This document shows, piece after piece, positions 1 to 13,313 of a DNA stretch of 64,000 bases. Location: positions 21,033,001-21,097,000 of the forward strand of contig JAUCBN010000006.1 of the NCBI GenBank assembly GCA_035048815.1, read 5' to 3'. This stretch comes from Abelmoschus esculentus. Its lineage: Eukaryota; Streptophyta; Magnoliopsida; Malvales; Malvaceae. The translations under genes were made by a program, and so were the position numbers. The notes below the pieces were generated by a model. The model had not been told where the DNA came from. It did not search any database and worked only from the letters and a program-made list of their open reading frames with translations. Within the stretch, counting starts at the first letter, position 1. Every line of letters begins with the position of its first letter.

Positions 1-1749
1 TAATTATATTAAATATTTTAAATAATTAAATTTTATAAAATATATATTTGAAATCTACTCGATTAGAGGTTTCTGAAATATATTTTTTTCATATTTTTAT
101 CAATAATAAATTTTAAATAATCAATAGTCAAAGTTTAAAAAGTTTGACCCCAAAAATTAAAGAGTGTTAATTACATCCGAGTGCTGGTTGAACACCGATA
201 ATGAATCTGACTAGCTCGCTAGCTAATCGGGTTTGGTCCAGTCAAAACTCGGTTCTAGAATTTGATTTAAACTCATACCTTAACAAATCGATTCGACCCA
301 AATCCGGATCAAAAAGTCAATAAGGGACATAGGAAATATTATTATTTTTTGAAAAATTATATGATGGTTTATGTTCGGGATTCGTGGCTCTCCCTCCCAA
401 CAAAATCTTCTATAAGGTTTGAACCCAAATTCTCCCCTTGGGAGAGCAATGTGCCTTACCATTTCACCCAACACTTGTTGATATATAACTATTATTACTG
501 CTATAATACTATTGGTTTTATTATAAATAACAATAGTTTTGTGTATTTGTAATATACCTAAAGTTTATTTATTATTTTCCTTAAAAATTCACTTAACAAT
601 TTATTGTTATTGTTGCTCTGCATTATGGTTTTATTATATATGTTATATATATGAGGTAGAAGCTTCTTACGTAATTAACAATATATTCATAACGCTTTTC
701 TCAACACTAGTAATTTGATTCTTATCAGAAATTTTATCACTTGATATTTAAATATCTGCAAATTGTTTTTAGAGTTGAAAGCTAATTTTTTATAATAATT
801 AATATTTTATTAGCTTAAGGAATATTTTTGTTTATGAGTTTATAGTAAATAATCAATTTAGTGCCTCTAAGAAAAAAACTCAATTTGGTTATCAAACTCA
901 CAAATTGTATCAAGTTGGCCATTTAATTAACATTGAACATTAATGTTGTGAATCACATGTGAATAATGACATGACATGTAAATGAAGTAAACCGAGTTTT
1001 TGAAAAAAAAAAAAAGGGTTGAGAAGATCGTATCTGATTAAATAAATCGACTAATAAATTGGATACCGATAGTCATAAAAAATAGTAACTTTTATAACTC
1101 CAAATTTGGTAGCGGTGATAACAGGTGATTGGAAATTAGAGAGAAATTTTAATAGAATTTTAGTTTATAAATTTTGAGAAAATGTTGTGTAATATTTTTA
1201 TTGTATATCAAAATATATCTATCACAGATAAAGTTCTTTAGCTATTATATTAAGAAAATTGTAATCTTTATTATTTTCTATTTGTCCAATATCACATTGA
1301 CTTACTTTTTTTAATAGTATAGTCGTTTTCTTCCCTTTTACGGGAATCCCAGATAACACTTGATTTTTTGAACTCCGAACAATACTTCTTATCACATTAT
1401 TTTTTTAATTATGTGATAAGTATATGAATAATTCTTTTCAGGAATTTAGGCAAACCATAAGTTTATAGGATTGGTTCCTATAGAATAACACTTGTCACAT
1501 TATTTCTATATATAGTTGAACCAATCCTAATCAGATTTAGGCAAATTTTCCCTCTATTTTCTGTCTTTTCTTGAGATATTTGAATAATATTTTTGTGAAA
1601 TTTAGGAAACCATAAGTCTATATCTGCAAAGGTATCTTAATAACTGTTGATAACATGATCATTGGTTGATTACTATGTTTTGATTCACTAACATGCTAGT
1701 GCAGGACATAAAATCAGTATTTGTCATCTACTTCTTTGAGGTCGAGCAT
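1..1749. other. AT-rich 5' flank of TPS1, no gene seen
   Basis: No convincing coding region is visible. Bases 1-46 are nearly the reverse complement of about 50605-50650, and 124-139 repeats a stretch near 50652, so the left edge belongs to a dispersed AT-rich repeat also found near 50.6 kb. Around 340-480 lies a less AT-rich patch with a GGTTTGAACCC box-B-like word at about 417, which could be a tRNA-derived SINE remnant; this is weak. A splice-acceptor-like CAG at 1702-1704 shortly before the TPS1 start suggests that a 5'UTR intron ends there, as in known TPS1 genes. The first UTR exon was not located. Confidence 0.5.
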
Positions 1750-4700
1750 ATGCCTGGAAACAAGTACAACGCTAACTCGAGCCGTATACCGACTCGTGTT
1801 GAACGTCTTTTGAGAGAAAGAGTGTTAAGGGAGCAAAGGAGGAACATTAGAGCTTCGTATACGAATGATCTGATTGATAATCATAGGGGAGATGAAGTAT
1901 CTGAGAATGGCCGATTTTATCGAGAATGTGACGATTCCGGAATTGCTTTACTTGAACAATACTTGGAAGAGGCTGCAGTTGCAAGGCCTTTCCGGCAACG
2001 ACTTCTGGTAGTGGCAAATAGGCTCCCAGTTTCGGCGATTCGGAGAGGCGAAGACTCGTGGTCACTGGAAATAAGTGCTGGAGGTCTAGTGAGTGCTCTA
2101 TTGGGTACGATATCGACTATGTTGTCTGACTGGTTCATGTGCTAACATTGCTCCACTTTCCATATAGGAATCTAATGATTTTAGATTTAATTCATAGGTG
2201 TCAAGGAGTTCGAGGCAAGGTGGATTGGATGGGCCGGTGTAAATGTTCCCGATGAGATTGGACAAAAGGCTCTTACTAAAGCATTGGCTGAAAAGGTATT
2301 TAGTTCCAATTCAAACATTCTTGTTGGAATTCAATCTGATTATATGTGATATAAGTAATTCAGATTGAATGCACTTTATCTTTGCAGCGGTGTATCCCGG
2401 TTTTCCTCGATGAAGAGATTGTTCATCAGTACTACAATGGCTATTGCAACAACATTCTGTGGCCACTTTTTCACTACCTTGGACTTCCACAAGAAGATCG
2501 CCTCGCTACCACGAGAAGTTTCCAGTCACAATTCGCTGCATACAAGAAAGCGAATCAAATGTTTGCGGATGTCGTAAATGCACACTACGAAGAGGGCGAT
2601 GTCGTCTGGTGCCATGACTATCACCTCATGTATCTTCCGGAATGCCTGAAGAAATATAACACCAAAATGAAAGTTGGTTGGTTTCTCCATACGCCATTCC
2701 CTTCTTCCGAAATTCATAGGACACTGCCATCTCGATCTGAGCTTTTGCGTTCAGTTCTCGCAGCTGACCTAGTCGGGTAAGTTTCTGTTATATTTTTACG
2801 GACTTTGAAGTGCTTAGATGACCATTGTATTTACTTTTGTTGCTTGTTGCAGTTTTCATACCTATGACTATGCCAGACATTTTGTTAGCGCTTGTACTCG
2901 AATTCTTGGACTTGAAGGGACACCTGAAGGGGTTGAGGATCAAGGGAGGCTGACCCGTGTCGCTGCAGTATGTTCAGATTCTTTTATATGTTGTCACTTG
3001 TTTTCCTTCTAATGCTTTTGTTTTCTTCCTAGCTTGTTGCTTTAGTTGAACTACAACTGATGCTTATACTTATTTTTTTTGGTTCTTCAATGCTTGAAAC
3101 TTTAGTTTCCGATAGGGATAGACTCAGCCCGGTTCTTACGAGCTCTTGAGCTTCGTCAAGTCCGAGAACACATCAAAGAATTGAAAGAAAGGTTTGCAGG
3201 CCTGAAGGTAGGTGCTTCCTTACCTTATGTCATTATTATGTACTTCAATTCTTAAATTACTGTATATCCAACACACTTAAGTCCGAGCAATATAGTTATT
3301 TGTTGTCTGTGTTCTTACTCTTTTAACTACACAAACTTGGCAGGTAATGCTAGGCGTTGATCGTCTCGATATGATTAAAGGAATTCCACAAAAGCTACAG
3401 GCTTTTGAAAAGTTCCTAGAGGAAAATCCTTACTGGCGTGGTAAGGTGGTTTTACTGCAAATTGCAGTGCCAACAAGAACCGATGTTCCCGAATGTATGC
3501 TCCTTCCATTCTCTTGTTTCTCAGATACTGTTTATTAAAACGCTTAGCTAAATGTAATTTTTAGTTTCTCACTGTTATTCACAGACCAGAAACTTACAAG
3601 CCAGGTTCATGAAATCGTTGGACGTATTAATGGCCGATTCGGAACATTGACTGCTGTTCCAATACATCACCTGGTGTGTCTTAGCTTCACCAATACTTAG
3701 ATTTAAATCATTTTCCCTGTATGACTTCTGATGATAAGAGTACTCATTTCCTTGATTTGGATTTACAGTAGAGCTCAGGGCTTGTCATGGTTTTATCTGG
3801 AATCAGCAGTATGCACCAGATTTGAATCATCACTAAAAATGAATAACATCACTTATAATAGGTCAAATTTCAGGCTGTGTATTCATGGATTATCCTGAAT
3901 GAATGTTTCTTAATGTATTATAATCGACTATATATGATTATCGATTTCATTTGTGGGTTTCTACTGGTGTTCATGGGTTGGATTGTATGTTTTCTTAATT
4001 TCATGGATTTTGGTCACCAAGGAAATCTTTCTAATGCATTTCCTTTTGGTGTTCATAGGACCGATCGCTCGACTTTCATGCATTATGTGCATTATATGCT
4101 GTTACTGGTACTGGTTCAATCACCATTTAACCTTTTTGAAATTAACCTCTCATTCATTTACTTTTGCTTTCAAGTAGTCTCTATATGATCTGATATTAAT
4201 TTAATTTGGTAGTCCATTGTACTTACAACTGCAGTTAGTATTTAAGGCATGGATTGGTCTCACTTCTATAGATACACGTATTGTAGCACATTGAAGAATC
4301 ATATATTATCTGCAATTTTTAGAAACTTGCGACTTCGTTGAATGGTTCTAAGATAAGGCAGATGATTCTATACAGAATCACAAACTAAACTTCGAGATTT
4401 TATTATGAAGTTATTGTTGTTGCCATTGTTACTAGCTTTATCTGTCTGTTTTCAATGTGTTGATACTTGTTAAGGTACAATCCCGTAACCCAAATTTCCA
4501 ATCCATTATGATCACAGAATTAGCAAGCAGCAGGATGATTATATTAAATCATGTTATAAGTGAACATCCTTTTTTAGAGTATAGATTCTCAGAGCTAAAA
4601 TCTTCGAAAAACTGTTATTGGATTGTGCATTGCATTCTAAAAGTAATGGAATTCCCTTCCTTCCTCAGATGTAGCACTTGTGACATCTTTAAGGGATGGC

Positions 4701-7253
4701 ATGAACCTCGTCAGTTACGAGTTCGTCGCTTGCCAAGATGCAAAGAAAGGAGTCCTCATTCTCAGTGAAGTAATTACTTACTACTTAAAAGTTTTCATTC
4801 TCAATGAAACTAGTTTTCATGCTGGATAGGCGACTTGTAAGTTAACGAACATCCTTGTTATCAAAGTAACAATCACAGTGCTTTCGATATGCTTGATTAT
4901 CTTTCAGTTTGCCGGTGCTGCACAATCTCTGGGTGCTGGAGCAATCTTAGTGAATCCTTGGAACATCATTGAAGTGGCTGCTTCGATCGAGCAGGCTTTG
5001 AACATGCCAGCCGAAGAAAGGGAGAAGCGACACTGCCACAATTTTCATCATGTAATAATGCATACAGCTCAAGAATGGGCTGAAACATTTGTAAGGTATG
5101 CATACAATGTTTCTTTCCAATTCTGAAATACATCATTTGTTCCATTTACTCTTGTACGAAAGTGCCGAAACTCTCATTGTTTCCCTTTAATCTTCAGTTA
5201 TGTTGGATGCTTTATCATAGTATCCAGCTGAAGTCATCTGTTCGCTGCATTTTGGTTAATCATTGTAGTTTTTGACTTGCTCGTTTATGCAAATTTAAGT
5301 GGTGCTATCCCACATTAATAGTTTCTGAAGTTCGGAATTGCCAAGTTCGGCCTCTGCATATTGCACATTTGCTTGTAGCTTATGTGTCTTAACAAGAATG
5401 TAAATCCTAGAGATTATTTGTACTAATTCCTTGTGTTCAATAATCAATCCTAAGTTATCACCGTTGAAATTGCAGTGAATTGAACGACACCGTTGTTGAA
5501 GCTCAACTGAGGTCAAGCAAAGTACCTCCTGATCTTCCTCGAAACGATGCAATGGAACGTTATTTGTTGTCTAGCAATCGACTGCTAATACTGGTATGAG
5601 CAGTTAGTCTAAAAGTTCCATAGGACTTAAGATGATTATTGCTATGCTTCTTATTGTACTGATAACGACAAATCAGCTCTGCTAAGTTGTGTATGCTTCC
5701 AATGTTGTTTTCCTCATCTCCGGGATGGCCTGAAACACAGGGCTTTAACGCAACATTAACCGAACCAGTGAATACTCTGGGGAGTAGAGGTGGTCAAATC
5801 AAAGAAATGGAACTTAAGTTGCATCCGGAGTTAGGAGAACCCTTAACAGCTCTCTGTAATGATCCAAAGACAACGGTAGTAGTCCTCAGTGGGAGCGACA
5901 GACATGTTTTGGATAAGGTATGCTCAGATTTATATCATTATATATTTCTTTCTGGTCTAAACCATGACTCGACCTCAATCGAAACCAACTGATTGATCTC
6001 GCAGAACTTTGGTAAGTACAACATGTGGTTGGCTGCAGAAAACGGTATGTTTCTTCGACATACGAAGGGAGACTGGATGACGACGATGCCTGAACACTTG
6101 AATTTGGAATGGGTTGATAGTGTGAAGGTAATCAAATTATACTTAACAGACACTCTTTTTTATGTCTTCTAATTAAAGCCAATGGCATGTTGGCAGCATG
6201 TTTTCGAGTATTTCACCGAAAGAACACCGAGATCGCATTTTGATTTCCGAGACACATCGCTTGTATGGAATTACAAGTATGCAGGTACTTGGCCTGTTTG
6301 GTTTCCATTTTTCAAACATTTAGTGTTTCTATCCCACCTTCCTTTCATGTTATTTTGTCCGTAGATGTTGTAGATGTTGAATTCGGAAGACTTCAAGCAA
6401 GAGACATGCTGCAACATCTCTGGACTGGACCAATTTCAAATGCATCTGTCGATGTTGTTCAAGGAAGCCGATCGGTTGAGGTGCGAGCAGTTGGCGTTAC
6501 AAAGGTTACTGTCTATTCACCATACATATACATTTTTTACCGGAACCGGAGATGCATATATGCTAATTTCATTGTAATCCAGGGGGCAGCCATTGATCGT
6601 ATTTTAGGAGAGATAGTTCACAGTAAATCGATGACAACACCGATCAACTATGTTCTTTGCATCGGACATTTTCTGGGGAAGGTAAAATTCTCATGAATCT
6701 TTTGCTTTACGCAAACTTTTTCATTTTTCTTGAAGTACTCGTGTCCGTCACACGCATTTTACCGATGTGATTGTTTTCATCACTTCACCAGGACGAAGAT
6801 GTTTACACCTTTTTTGAACCCGATCTATCCTTCAATGCATTAAGTATGGCAAGAAGCAAGCTATTCGACGGACCAAGGTTACTACCTGCCGAAAGAAGAC
6901 CTCAATTGAAGCTTCCGGCAAGCAGAAGTGGAGCTAAATCATCATCACAAACAAAGACACAGCTTCCGTTCCCACCTCCCGACCGAAGAACCGGAAATTA
7001 TTATAGAAAAGAGAGTTTACAACGTCCATCGGTACCGGAAAAGATCTCCTGGAGTGTGCTTGATCTCCAAGGAGATAACTACTTCTCCTGCGCTGTTGGA
7101 CGGACTCAGACAAGTGCTCGATATCTGCTCGGTTCTTCGGATGATGTCGTCTCATTCCTGAACAGACTAGCGCATGCCTCTCCTTCATGTGCCCTGGTGT
7201 TGGGGACAGATTCGGAGCCTTTATGTCCGACTCAGTCTCATATACGTACATAG
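1750..7253 (+). CDS. TPS1: Class I trehalose-6-phosphate synthase (TPS1 type)
   Basis: Transfers glucose from UDP-glucose to glucose-6-phosphate, making the signalling sugar trehalose-6-phosphate. Seventeen exons: 1750-2104, 2198-2295, 2388-2776, 2853-2967, 3106-3207, 3344-3494, 3585-3673, 4059-4107, 4669-4769, 4908-5095, 5476-5593, 5741-5917, 6005-6127, 6197-6284, 6374-6504, 6583-6681, 6792-7253. They sum to 2835 nt (944 aa), close to Arabidopsis TPS1 (942 aa). The start MPGNKYN and the basic, Leu-rich N-terminal segment (about residues 15-45, TPS1 autoinhibitory region) mark class I. The GT20 domain starts near LLVVANRLPVSA and includes WCHDYHLMYLPE and GVDRLDMIKGIPQK. The C-terminal phosphatase-like half reads GFNATLTEP where active phosphatases have DxDGT, so it should be catalytically dead, as in TPS1. 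Exon 15 has two in-frame acceptors 9 nt apart (starts 6365 or 6374); I chose 6374 because ADVEFGRL fits the family. No break seen. Confidence 0.95.
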
Positions 7254-8445
7254 GTGCAAGGACTAATCTTCCAAATTTATAAAGTCTTGGGGAGAATAAA
7301 CATACCCGAATTGGGAACAGAGATATATCTAAATTCATTTTTGAGTTCAAAAAACATATGGTGTTAATAACTTGGTTGAATAGAGGGGTGAAATCATTTC
7401 TATTTTTATGCATTTTTCTCTGTATTCATTTCAAATCAGATGGTTTAAAGTTTAGGGTTCAAGATTAGAGTTTAGGATATAAAGAAATAAAGGTTAAGGT
7501 TAAAAATTTAATTTTTAAAAAATTGATAAAAAACATACGAAAGAATGCACCATAAAAAGACAATTGTTTTTTACTTTAAATAAAAAAAGTTAGTTATTTT
7601 CAGGCGCATAAACCACAGCTTTCTTCATCCGATCAAATACATGTCGAAAACATAGAATTCGAACGATTAACGGACTAGAACAACTTTTTATTAGTCTATA
7701 ATAACTAATATTTTAATAATTTATATATAATTTAACTTATCAGTTAAAAAATATATGATGCACCGATTGTTGGAATATTTTGTTTCACGAGCCTTTTAAT
7801 TTTAAGGGTTATAAATTTAATTTATGTGTTTAAAATTTAAGGTCTATAATTAGAGTTTAAGGTTATTAAGATTATAATTCAAAATTTAGAGGTTAAGATT
7901 TAAGTTTTAGGGTAATAGAGATTTAGGTTTTTACCTGTAACTCTTAAATTTTTACCTAAACTCTAAAATCAAATCATACTCTTTAAACTCTAAGGCTTAA
8001 ATTATGAACCATAAAATAAATTTATAATCTCAAAAATTAAAGTGCTTGCGAAAAAAATATTGTTATCCTCAATACATAATATAATCATCTTAATTTATAT
8101 TAATTAATATTCTTATATGTATATGATTTTAGTACATAGGATAGCTATCACTTATATACATATACGTATCATATAATATAGGTTTATCGGTTCAAAAGAT
8201 ATCTAATTTATACCTTTTTTATAATTTGATATTTAATATTTTTCTCGGAGACATTTTGATGTCTAATATTTTATTATGTAATTTAAATTATTCTTTTATA
8301 ATAAATGTTAAAAATTTTTGTTATCCAATAAAAATAAGATAGGTGACATAAAAACCAAAGTTTTTATTTTCTTTGATTTTTATTTTTAAAAGATTTTCTT
8401 TGATTTTTATTTTTATTCAAAATGTTTTAAGATTCTTTTTATGGA

Positions 8446-8851
8446 GAAATTATTCTATGGACCGGTTCCATCACGTCATCCATGGTCCTTAAGAACAAAA
8501 AACAAATCCACGTCATCATTTTTTACATATCATCTGCACACTCATAATTTTAATTTCCAAATCATCTCTCTAAATAAAATATATTAAAATTTAAAAAATG
8601 ATGACGTGGATTTGTTTTTTAATTAGGGTTTAGGGTTAGGGCTAGAGTTTAGGGATTAGGGTTAGGGTTTAGAATAAAAAACAAATCCACGTCATCATTT
8701 TTTAAATTTTAATATATTTTATTTAGAGAGATGATTTGGAAATTAAAATTATGAGTGTGCAGATGATGTGTAAAAAATGATAACGTGGATTTGTTTTTTG
8801 TTGTTAAGGACCAAGGATGACGTGGTAGAACCGATCCATAAAATAATTTTT
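8446..8851. mobile_element. Palindromic MITE with a telomere-like loop
   Basis: About 406 bp forming one large imperfect hairpin. The left end (GAGAAATTATTCTATGGACC) returns as its reverse complement at the right end (GGTAGAACCGATCCATAAAA into ATTTT). Inside, an AACAAATCCACGTCATCATT word occurs four times in alternating orientation, near 8500, 8600, 8680 and 8780, so the arms are themselves palindromic. The loop (about 8622-8672) is a run of degenerate TTAGGG/TTTAGGG units. There are no coding sequences, which suits a non-autonomous element. End fragments of the same family occur near 37977-38031 and 55287-55345. Confidence 0.8.
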
Positions 8852-9282
8852 TTTTTATGGTTTTTATTTTTAGAAAGAAATTAACCATAGTTACAATTTC
8901 AAGGAAATTATATTTTATTTGATATAATAAAAATATAATTTGACTTAATTTTAATATTTTTGTAAAAAAATTATCTAAATTCGATATAATCTAAAAAATA
9001 ATAATATATAATATATAATATAAACATAATAAATATAAAATATATCAAATTGGTTTGGGTCGGGATTTTACCCCTAAATCAACTCTACCACAATCTTAGT
9101 TATTTTTTATTTTAACTGGATTTGACACAAAATCTAAATTTAAAAAAATATTTAAAATTATTTTGATATTATCGAATCAAATCGAAACCAGATTCAATTT
9201 TTCCCCTCCCTAAATAAAAGTAGATCAACTAATGGAAAATATAGTAAAAGAGCCAAAATAAAATTTTTACTATATTTTTGAA

Positions 9283-9703
9283 AATTGAGTGTTCAATCGA
9301 GTCGAATCAAGTAAATTTTTTAAGTTATTTAAATTTATAATTCATGTTTTACTATTTAAATTTTATTTAAAATTTTTCGAATCAATTCGAATTTATAAAA
9401 TTCGATGGAATCGAGTTTTTGAGTTTTCGTGAAAATTTAATTATAATTATATATTGATACCAATTTTAACGATTTTGTATATCCATATCCATATATATAT
9501 TCATATTTTCACATGTGGTATACATAATATATCAGACTTAATTGATAAACTTAACTCTATTTTAAAAACAAATTAACTAATTATTAAAAATTTTGAGTTA
9601 ATCGAGTTATTTAAATTTTTATTTTATAACTCAAATATTATCTATATTTTTTAAAATCGAGTTAAAACGAGTTATTTTTTCGAGTCTATTTTTTTTCACC
9701 CTA
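9283..9703. mobile_element. CGAGT-rich dispersed repeat, degenerate copy
   Basis: Shares its wording with copies at 57616-58114, 59586-60115 and 63796 onward: GAGTGTTCAATCGAGTCGAA at the left, an AT-rich middle containing an ATATCCATATATATATTCAT-like stretch, and a right end reading TTTTTCGAGTCTA before TTCACCCTA. It is the most diverged of the four, and I saw no clear target-site duplication. Probably non-autonomous, possibly Mutator-like judging from the better-preserved copy at 57.6 kb. Confidence 0.6.
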
Positions 9704-9933
9704 CTTTAGGACAAATCAGATATTATACCATTATACTTTGGAATTTCGAAATTACAGAATAAAATATATGGAAAAAGTTATTCTAAAACTATAAGATTTC
9801 ATCATAGAATCCAAGAAAAAGAAATCCAAAGGCTCCACTCCTTTTCGATCTTAGGAAATTATACTATCAACTTCAACTCAGTACGAGAAACTTAATGAAA
9901 TCATCCTATCTGGGATATTTGAGACCACAAAAA

Positions 9934-11146
9934 TCAGTTCACCACCCTGCAGTTCCTTCTGATCTCACCACTGGTTCCGGTAAGGGGACTAATGTTTCCC
10001 ATCCTCACCATGGCAGACGCAAAATCAGTCCGAAAAGTTGCCGGGTTGTTGCTGTAGGTGCGAACAACAGCGTCTGTCGACCCTCCGTTGAAGAGCTCCT
10101 GGTCCGAGTGTAGCAGCCCTCTTCGTGCTACGAGGTCACGGTAGTAATTGTTGCCAAACCTGCCTGGGGTCAGTGTATCTAGGGGAGCCAAGTTGTTCTC
10201 ACCACCAGATGCAGGGCAGTTAGCACGTCTTGTGGCTGCAAAATTCGGATCGATGTTGGTGTCGTTGTAAATGCGATTGCGGAACGTGGTGCACCTAGCG
10301 AAGCCGATTGTGTGGCCACCGGATAAGGCGGTTAGGTCTCGTGCGTTTAGGCCTTTGGCTGCGAACGAAGAGATCAAAGCGGGGAGGTTGGCGAATGGTG
10401 ATGGGATTTGGCTGTTGGCTGCACTTTGGCTGGCTGTTCTTGCATCTCTACGCCCCAGGAGTACTGGCCATGAAGGTCCTCCAAGCTGTGCCATGTTATA
10501 ACATTTATTATTTAGTCCATGACAATTATTTTTATATTTGATGCATTATTAAATTTGATTTATGAAGCAATATATATATATACTAGAAGCAGAGCAAGGG
10601 AAGGCTTGATCTACACTAACCAGGACTACACCACTTCTAGCAGCAAGTGCTAGGATATCGGCACATGAAACAGTGGCATTGCAAGCAGCTTCCACATTAG
10701 ACTTTATGGTATCGATCACTTCGTAACCTCGAGCGGAGTTTCGGTTCGGTGCTGCATTCTTTTCGCCCGTGAATGTCGCCGTATCATCCAGCAGTATCGA
10801 TGCATCACAACCCTGCATTAACATTACATGTACAGATACAAACTAAGACCCATTTACCACAACAGTTAACACTATATACATGTATAAGTTGATGTTTTAG
10901 AACCAATAGACAAAGAAACGTTACATTAACAAAGCAGTCATGGAAAAACAAACGGAGAATGGAAGCGCCGATTCGCCTCTCTCTATTAACGGCCTGAATC
11001 ATCGCATTGCGGACGATGGTCTGGAGATTAGGACAAGTGTTTGCATAGAAGTTGGCAGAAAGCTGAGCATTGGCAGCACTGCTGGAAAGCAGCACAACAA
11101 TAAGTAGAATACTAGATAGTGTGACAGTGGACATTATAGAGGCCAT
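9934..11146 (-). CDS. Class III secretory peroxidase
   Basis: Haem peroxidase of the plant secretory type; it acts in the apoplast or vacuole, oxidising phenolics with H2O2 (lignin, suberin, defence). Three exons read leftward: 11146-10925, 10812-10621, 10485-9934, totalling 966 nt (321 aa), normal for the family. A signal peptide occupies about residues 1-27 (hydrophobic SSILLIVVLLSS, cleavage after NA or AQ). Mature features: RLFFHDCFVNGCDAS with distal His and calcium ligands, split by intron 1; SCADILALAAR; LGGPSWPVLLGRRD; proximal haem His in DLTALSGGHTIGFARC; Asn-linked glycosylation sites such as NDT and NAT. The C-terminus RRNCRVVN shows no vacuolar extension, so an apoplastic location is more likely. 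The introns sit at classical class III peroxidase positions. It resembles the peroxidase 4/P7 group. No lesion seen. Confidence 0.95.
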
Positions 11147-11230
11147 TAGAGAAATAAACCAGCAGAAGCTGCCAAATTATAATGGATTAGATCCTTCGGT
11201 AGCTCTGAATAATGTCTGGATTAGAAAGTG

Positions 11231-11242
11231 CGTTTATATAGG
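11231..11242 (-). promoter_or_regulatory. Probable TATA box of the peroxidase gene
   Basis: On the minus strand this reads CCTATATAAACG, about 90 nt upstream of the peroxidase ATG, which leaves a plausible short leader. Assigned by position and match to TATA[TA]AA only. Confidence 0.55.
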
Positions 11243-13151
11243 GAACAATGTGTGCCAAAAACTTCAAACTTTGCTGCTAAACGCGGTTGGAGATGCGTTT
11301 ACTTTGTAGCAAAACAGGGAAAAAGGCATGCATGCAAGACATTTGCATGAAAAAAGAGGAAAAGTCTAAAAGCACCAATCAATGCAGATTGACTTGGAGC
11401 TAAAATTCCATATATTTTACTCGGTCTTTCATGGAGGAGCCACTGGGTCCAGTCATTTTCTACACAAATTGACTTTGAGAGTTTCAACTATTACATTTAA
11501 TTCGAATTCAACCATTTTTTTCGTAAAAAAACACCAACAAAAGCTTAAATTTTGTATGAATATCACTATATCAGTTACATGTTGCAGGTCATATTCCCTT
11601 TGTTACTGGTTGGATTCTTTGTTTATGCCCTGCAGATCCCTGTGGTTTTTGGTTTAGTGATGTCGTTTCGACATGTTGTTATGGTTGTAGGAGTGTATGT
11701 TAATATGAAAGCATGAACATATTTGGTTACATTAGAAGAATTCAAAGTGCTGACATTTTCTTGAGGGAGAGCATTAATGGCTGAACTGATCCTGCGATGA
11801 TGTTAAATGGAAGTAAACGGCCAAGCGCTGGACACCCACCTGCATTTAGACTTGAGAAACAGTCTACTTCAGCTATCATTATCAAAAACAGATATAGACT
11901 ACAACAGTTCGGTTAAGTCGCGGACGGTTTAATATTGTTTAAACATATTTTGAATTTAAGATTGTATATAAAAAAATTCGATTAATAGTTTTTTTCATTC
12001 AAATTATATGTACAACATAAATTAGTTCGGATTAATCAAGATAAAACTTTGAAAATCATACAGAAATGAAAAGAGATACACACTTTTAGCACATATAGTA
12101 GGGACGTTAGGGAAGAATTTAGGGTTTGAAGAGATAAAAAAATAAACATTATTTTTATTTAATTATTTAGAAATATATGTTTAGCAAATAAAACTTAATA
12201 TTTAAAAATGAAAATACATATTAATCAAATAAAAATGAAGATTTTGTGTTTTCAAATGTGTTTACCGAATTGTTTGGTTGCATCTTTGGGGTAGAATTAT
12301 GGTATTTAAATTATTGATCGATTAATTTAATTCATATATTGTAAAAATTTATTATGAAAACGACTTTTTCAATTCAATTTGATGCATTTATAATGTCTAG
12401 ATTTAAATTTTTATATTTGTTTGAGTTTTCTAGTGTCTCATCATATTAAACAAGGATAAAGTCATATATTATCTGAGAGAGGCCGTTTTTCTTCTCATAA
12501 TTTTTAGTATAATAGAATTTTAAGTTTAAATATTAGTGAAATAAGGTACTTATCCCTTCTAATTTTAATTTAAAGGTTTACTATTTTTTTTCACTTTCGA
12601 TGTTTGATCATTGTTTCGTTCCTGATACTAGACCTATTGATTTATTGGTGGCTTATATGATTGTTATCATGCGGCCGAGTACTTCGAGATAGGGTGGGCA
12701 AGACCAAGTACCCTATCAATTTGACTAGAATTGATTTTGGTTCTGGTAACCATCGATTCCTGAAAATTAGAACCAGTCTCGGTCACACCGAGTCTTAAAT
12801 TATAGGAATTGATTCTATTACTAGTGAGAACCGATACGAATATTGGGTACCCGGTCAATTGATTTATTATTAAGAAAATCTGAGCAACAGAAGAAAAAAA
12901 TTTCAATCACCAATAATAATATCAAATAATAAAATTAAAATATTCTAGACTTGAAAATAAAAGTTTCAAAACGAGTCATACTCGTAATATTTATACACAA
13001 AAAAAAATTTAATAAAAAATAATATATATATATATATATATATACTACAAGCAAGAAAATCAATACTTAGTATCTTGGATTAAAAAAAAATCAAAGGACA
13101 AAGGATGTGAAAAATGAAGCAAACAATCTATAAAATAAAGGGTAGAGTAAA

Positions 13152-13313
13152 CAGGTGGTTAACGAACTTCTAAATCTTTCATTAAGATTACTTAATTTTT
13201 ATAAAAGCAGGTGGTTAACGTCTAAAACTTTCGTTATAATCACTTAATTTTTATTTTAAACAGGTGGTTAACGAACTTCTAAAACCTTCATTAAGATCAT
13301 TCGATTTTTATTT
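13152..13313. repeat. Tandem repeat, three units of about 54 bp
   Basis: The unit opening CAGGTGGTTAACG begins near 13152, 13207 and 13260. Each is followed by a TCTAAA-CTTTC/TTCATTAAGAT-ACTTAATTTTTAT type stretch. The units differ by small indels, so the array is not very recent. Confidence 0.75.

Larger units (their letters stand above)
7254..9933. other. Intergenic, AT-rich repeats between TPS1 and peroxidase
   Basis: The first part is TPS1 3'UTR and flank. 7440-7520 and 7795-8040 carry degenerate TTTAGGG/TTTAAGG-like wording shared with several other intergenic spots. Two repeats within it are listed separately: the hairpin element at 8446-8851 and a CGAGT-rich repeat at 9283-9703. No gene is visible. 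Confidence 0.6.

Noticed and set aside
340..480. SINE or tRNA-like element
   Set aside because: A box-B-like GGTTTGAACCC is present, but I saw no good box A, no poly-A or tail and no duplication; left as a remark only.
13021..13045. (AT)n run as a functional element
   Set aside because: Simple microsatellite; similar AT runs are frequent throughout the window.
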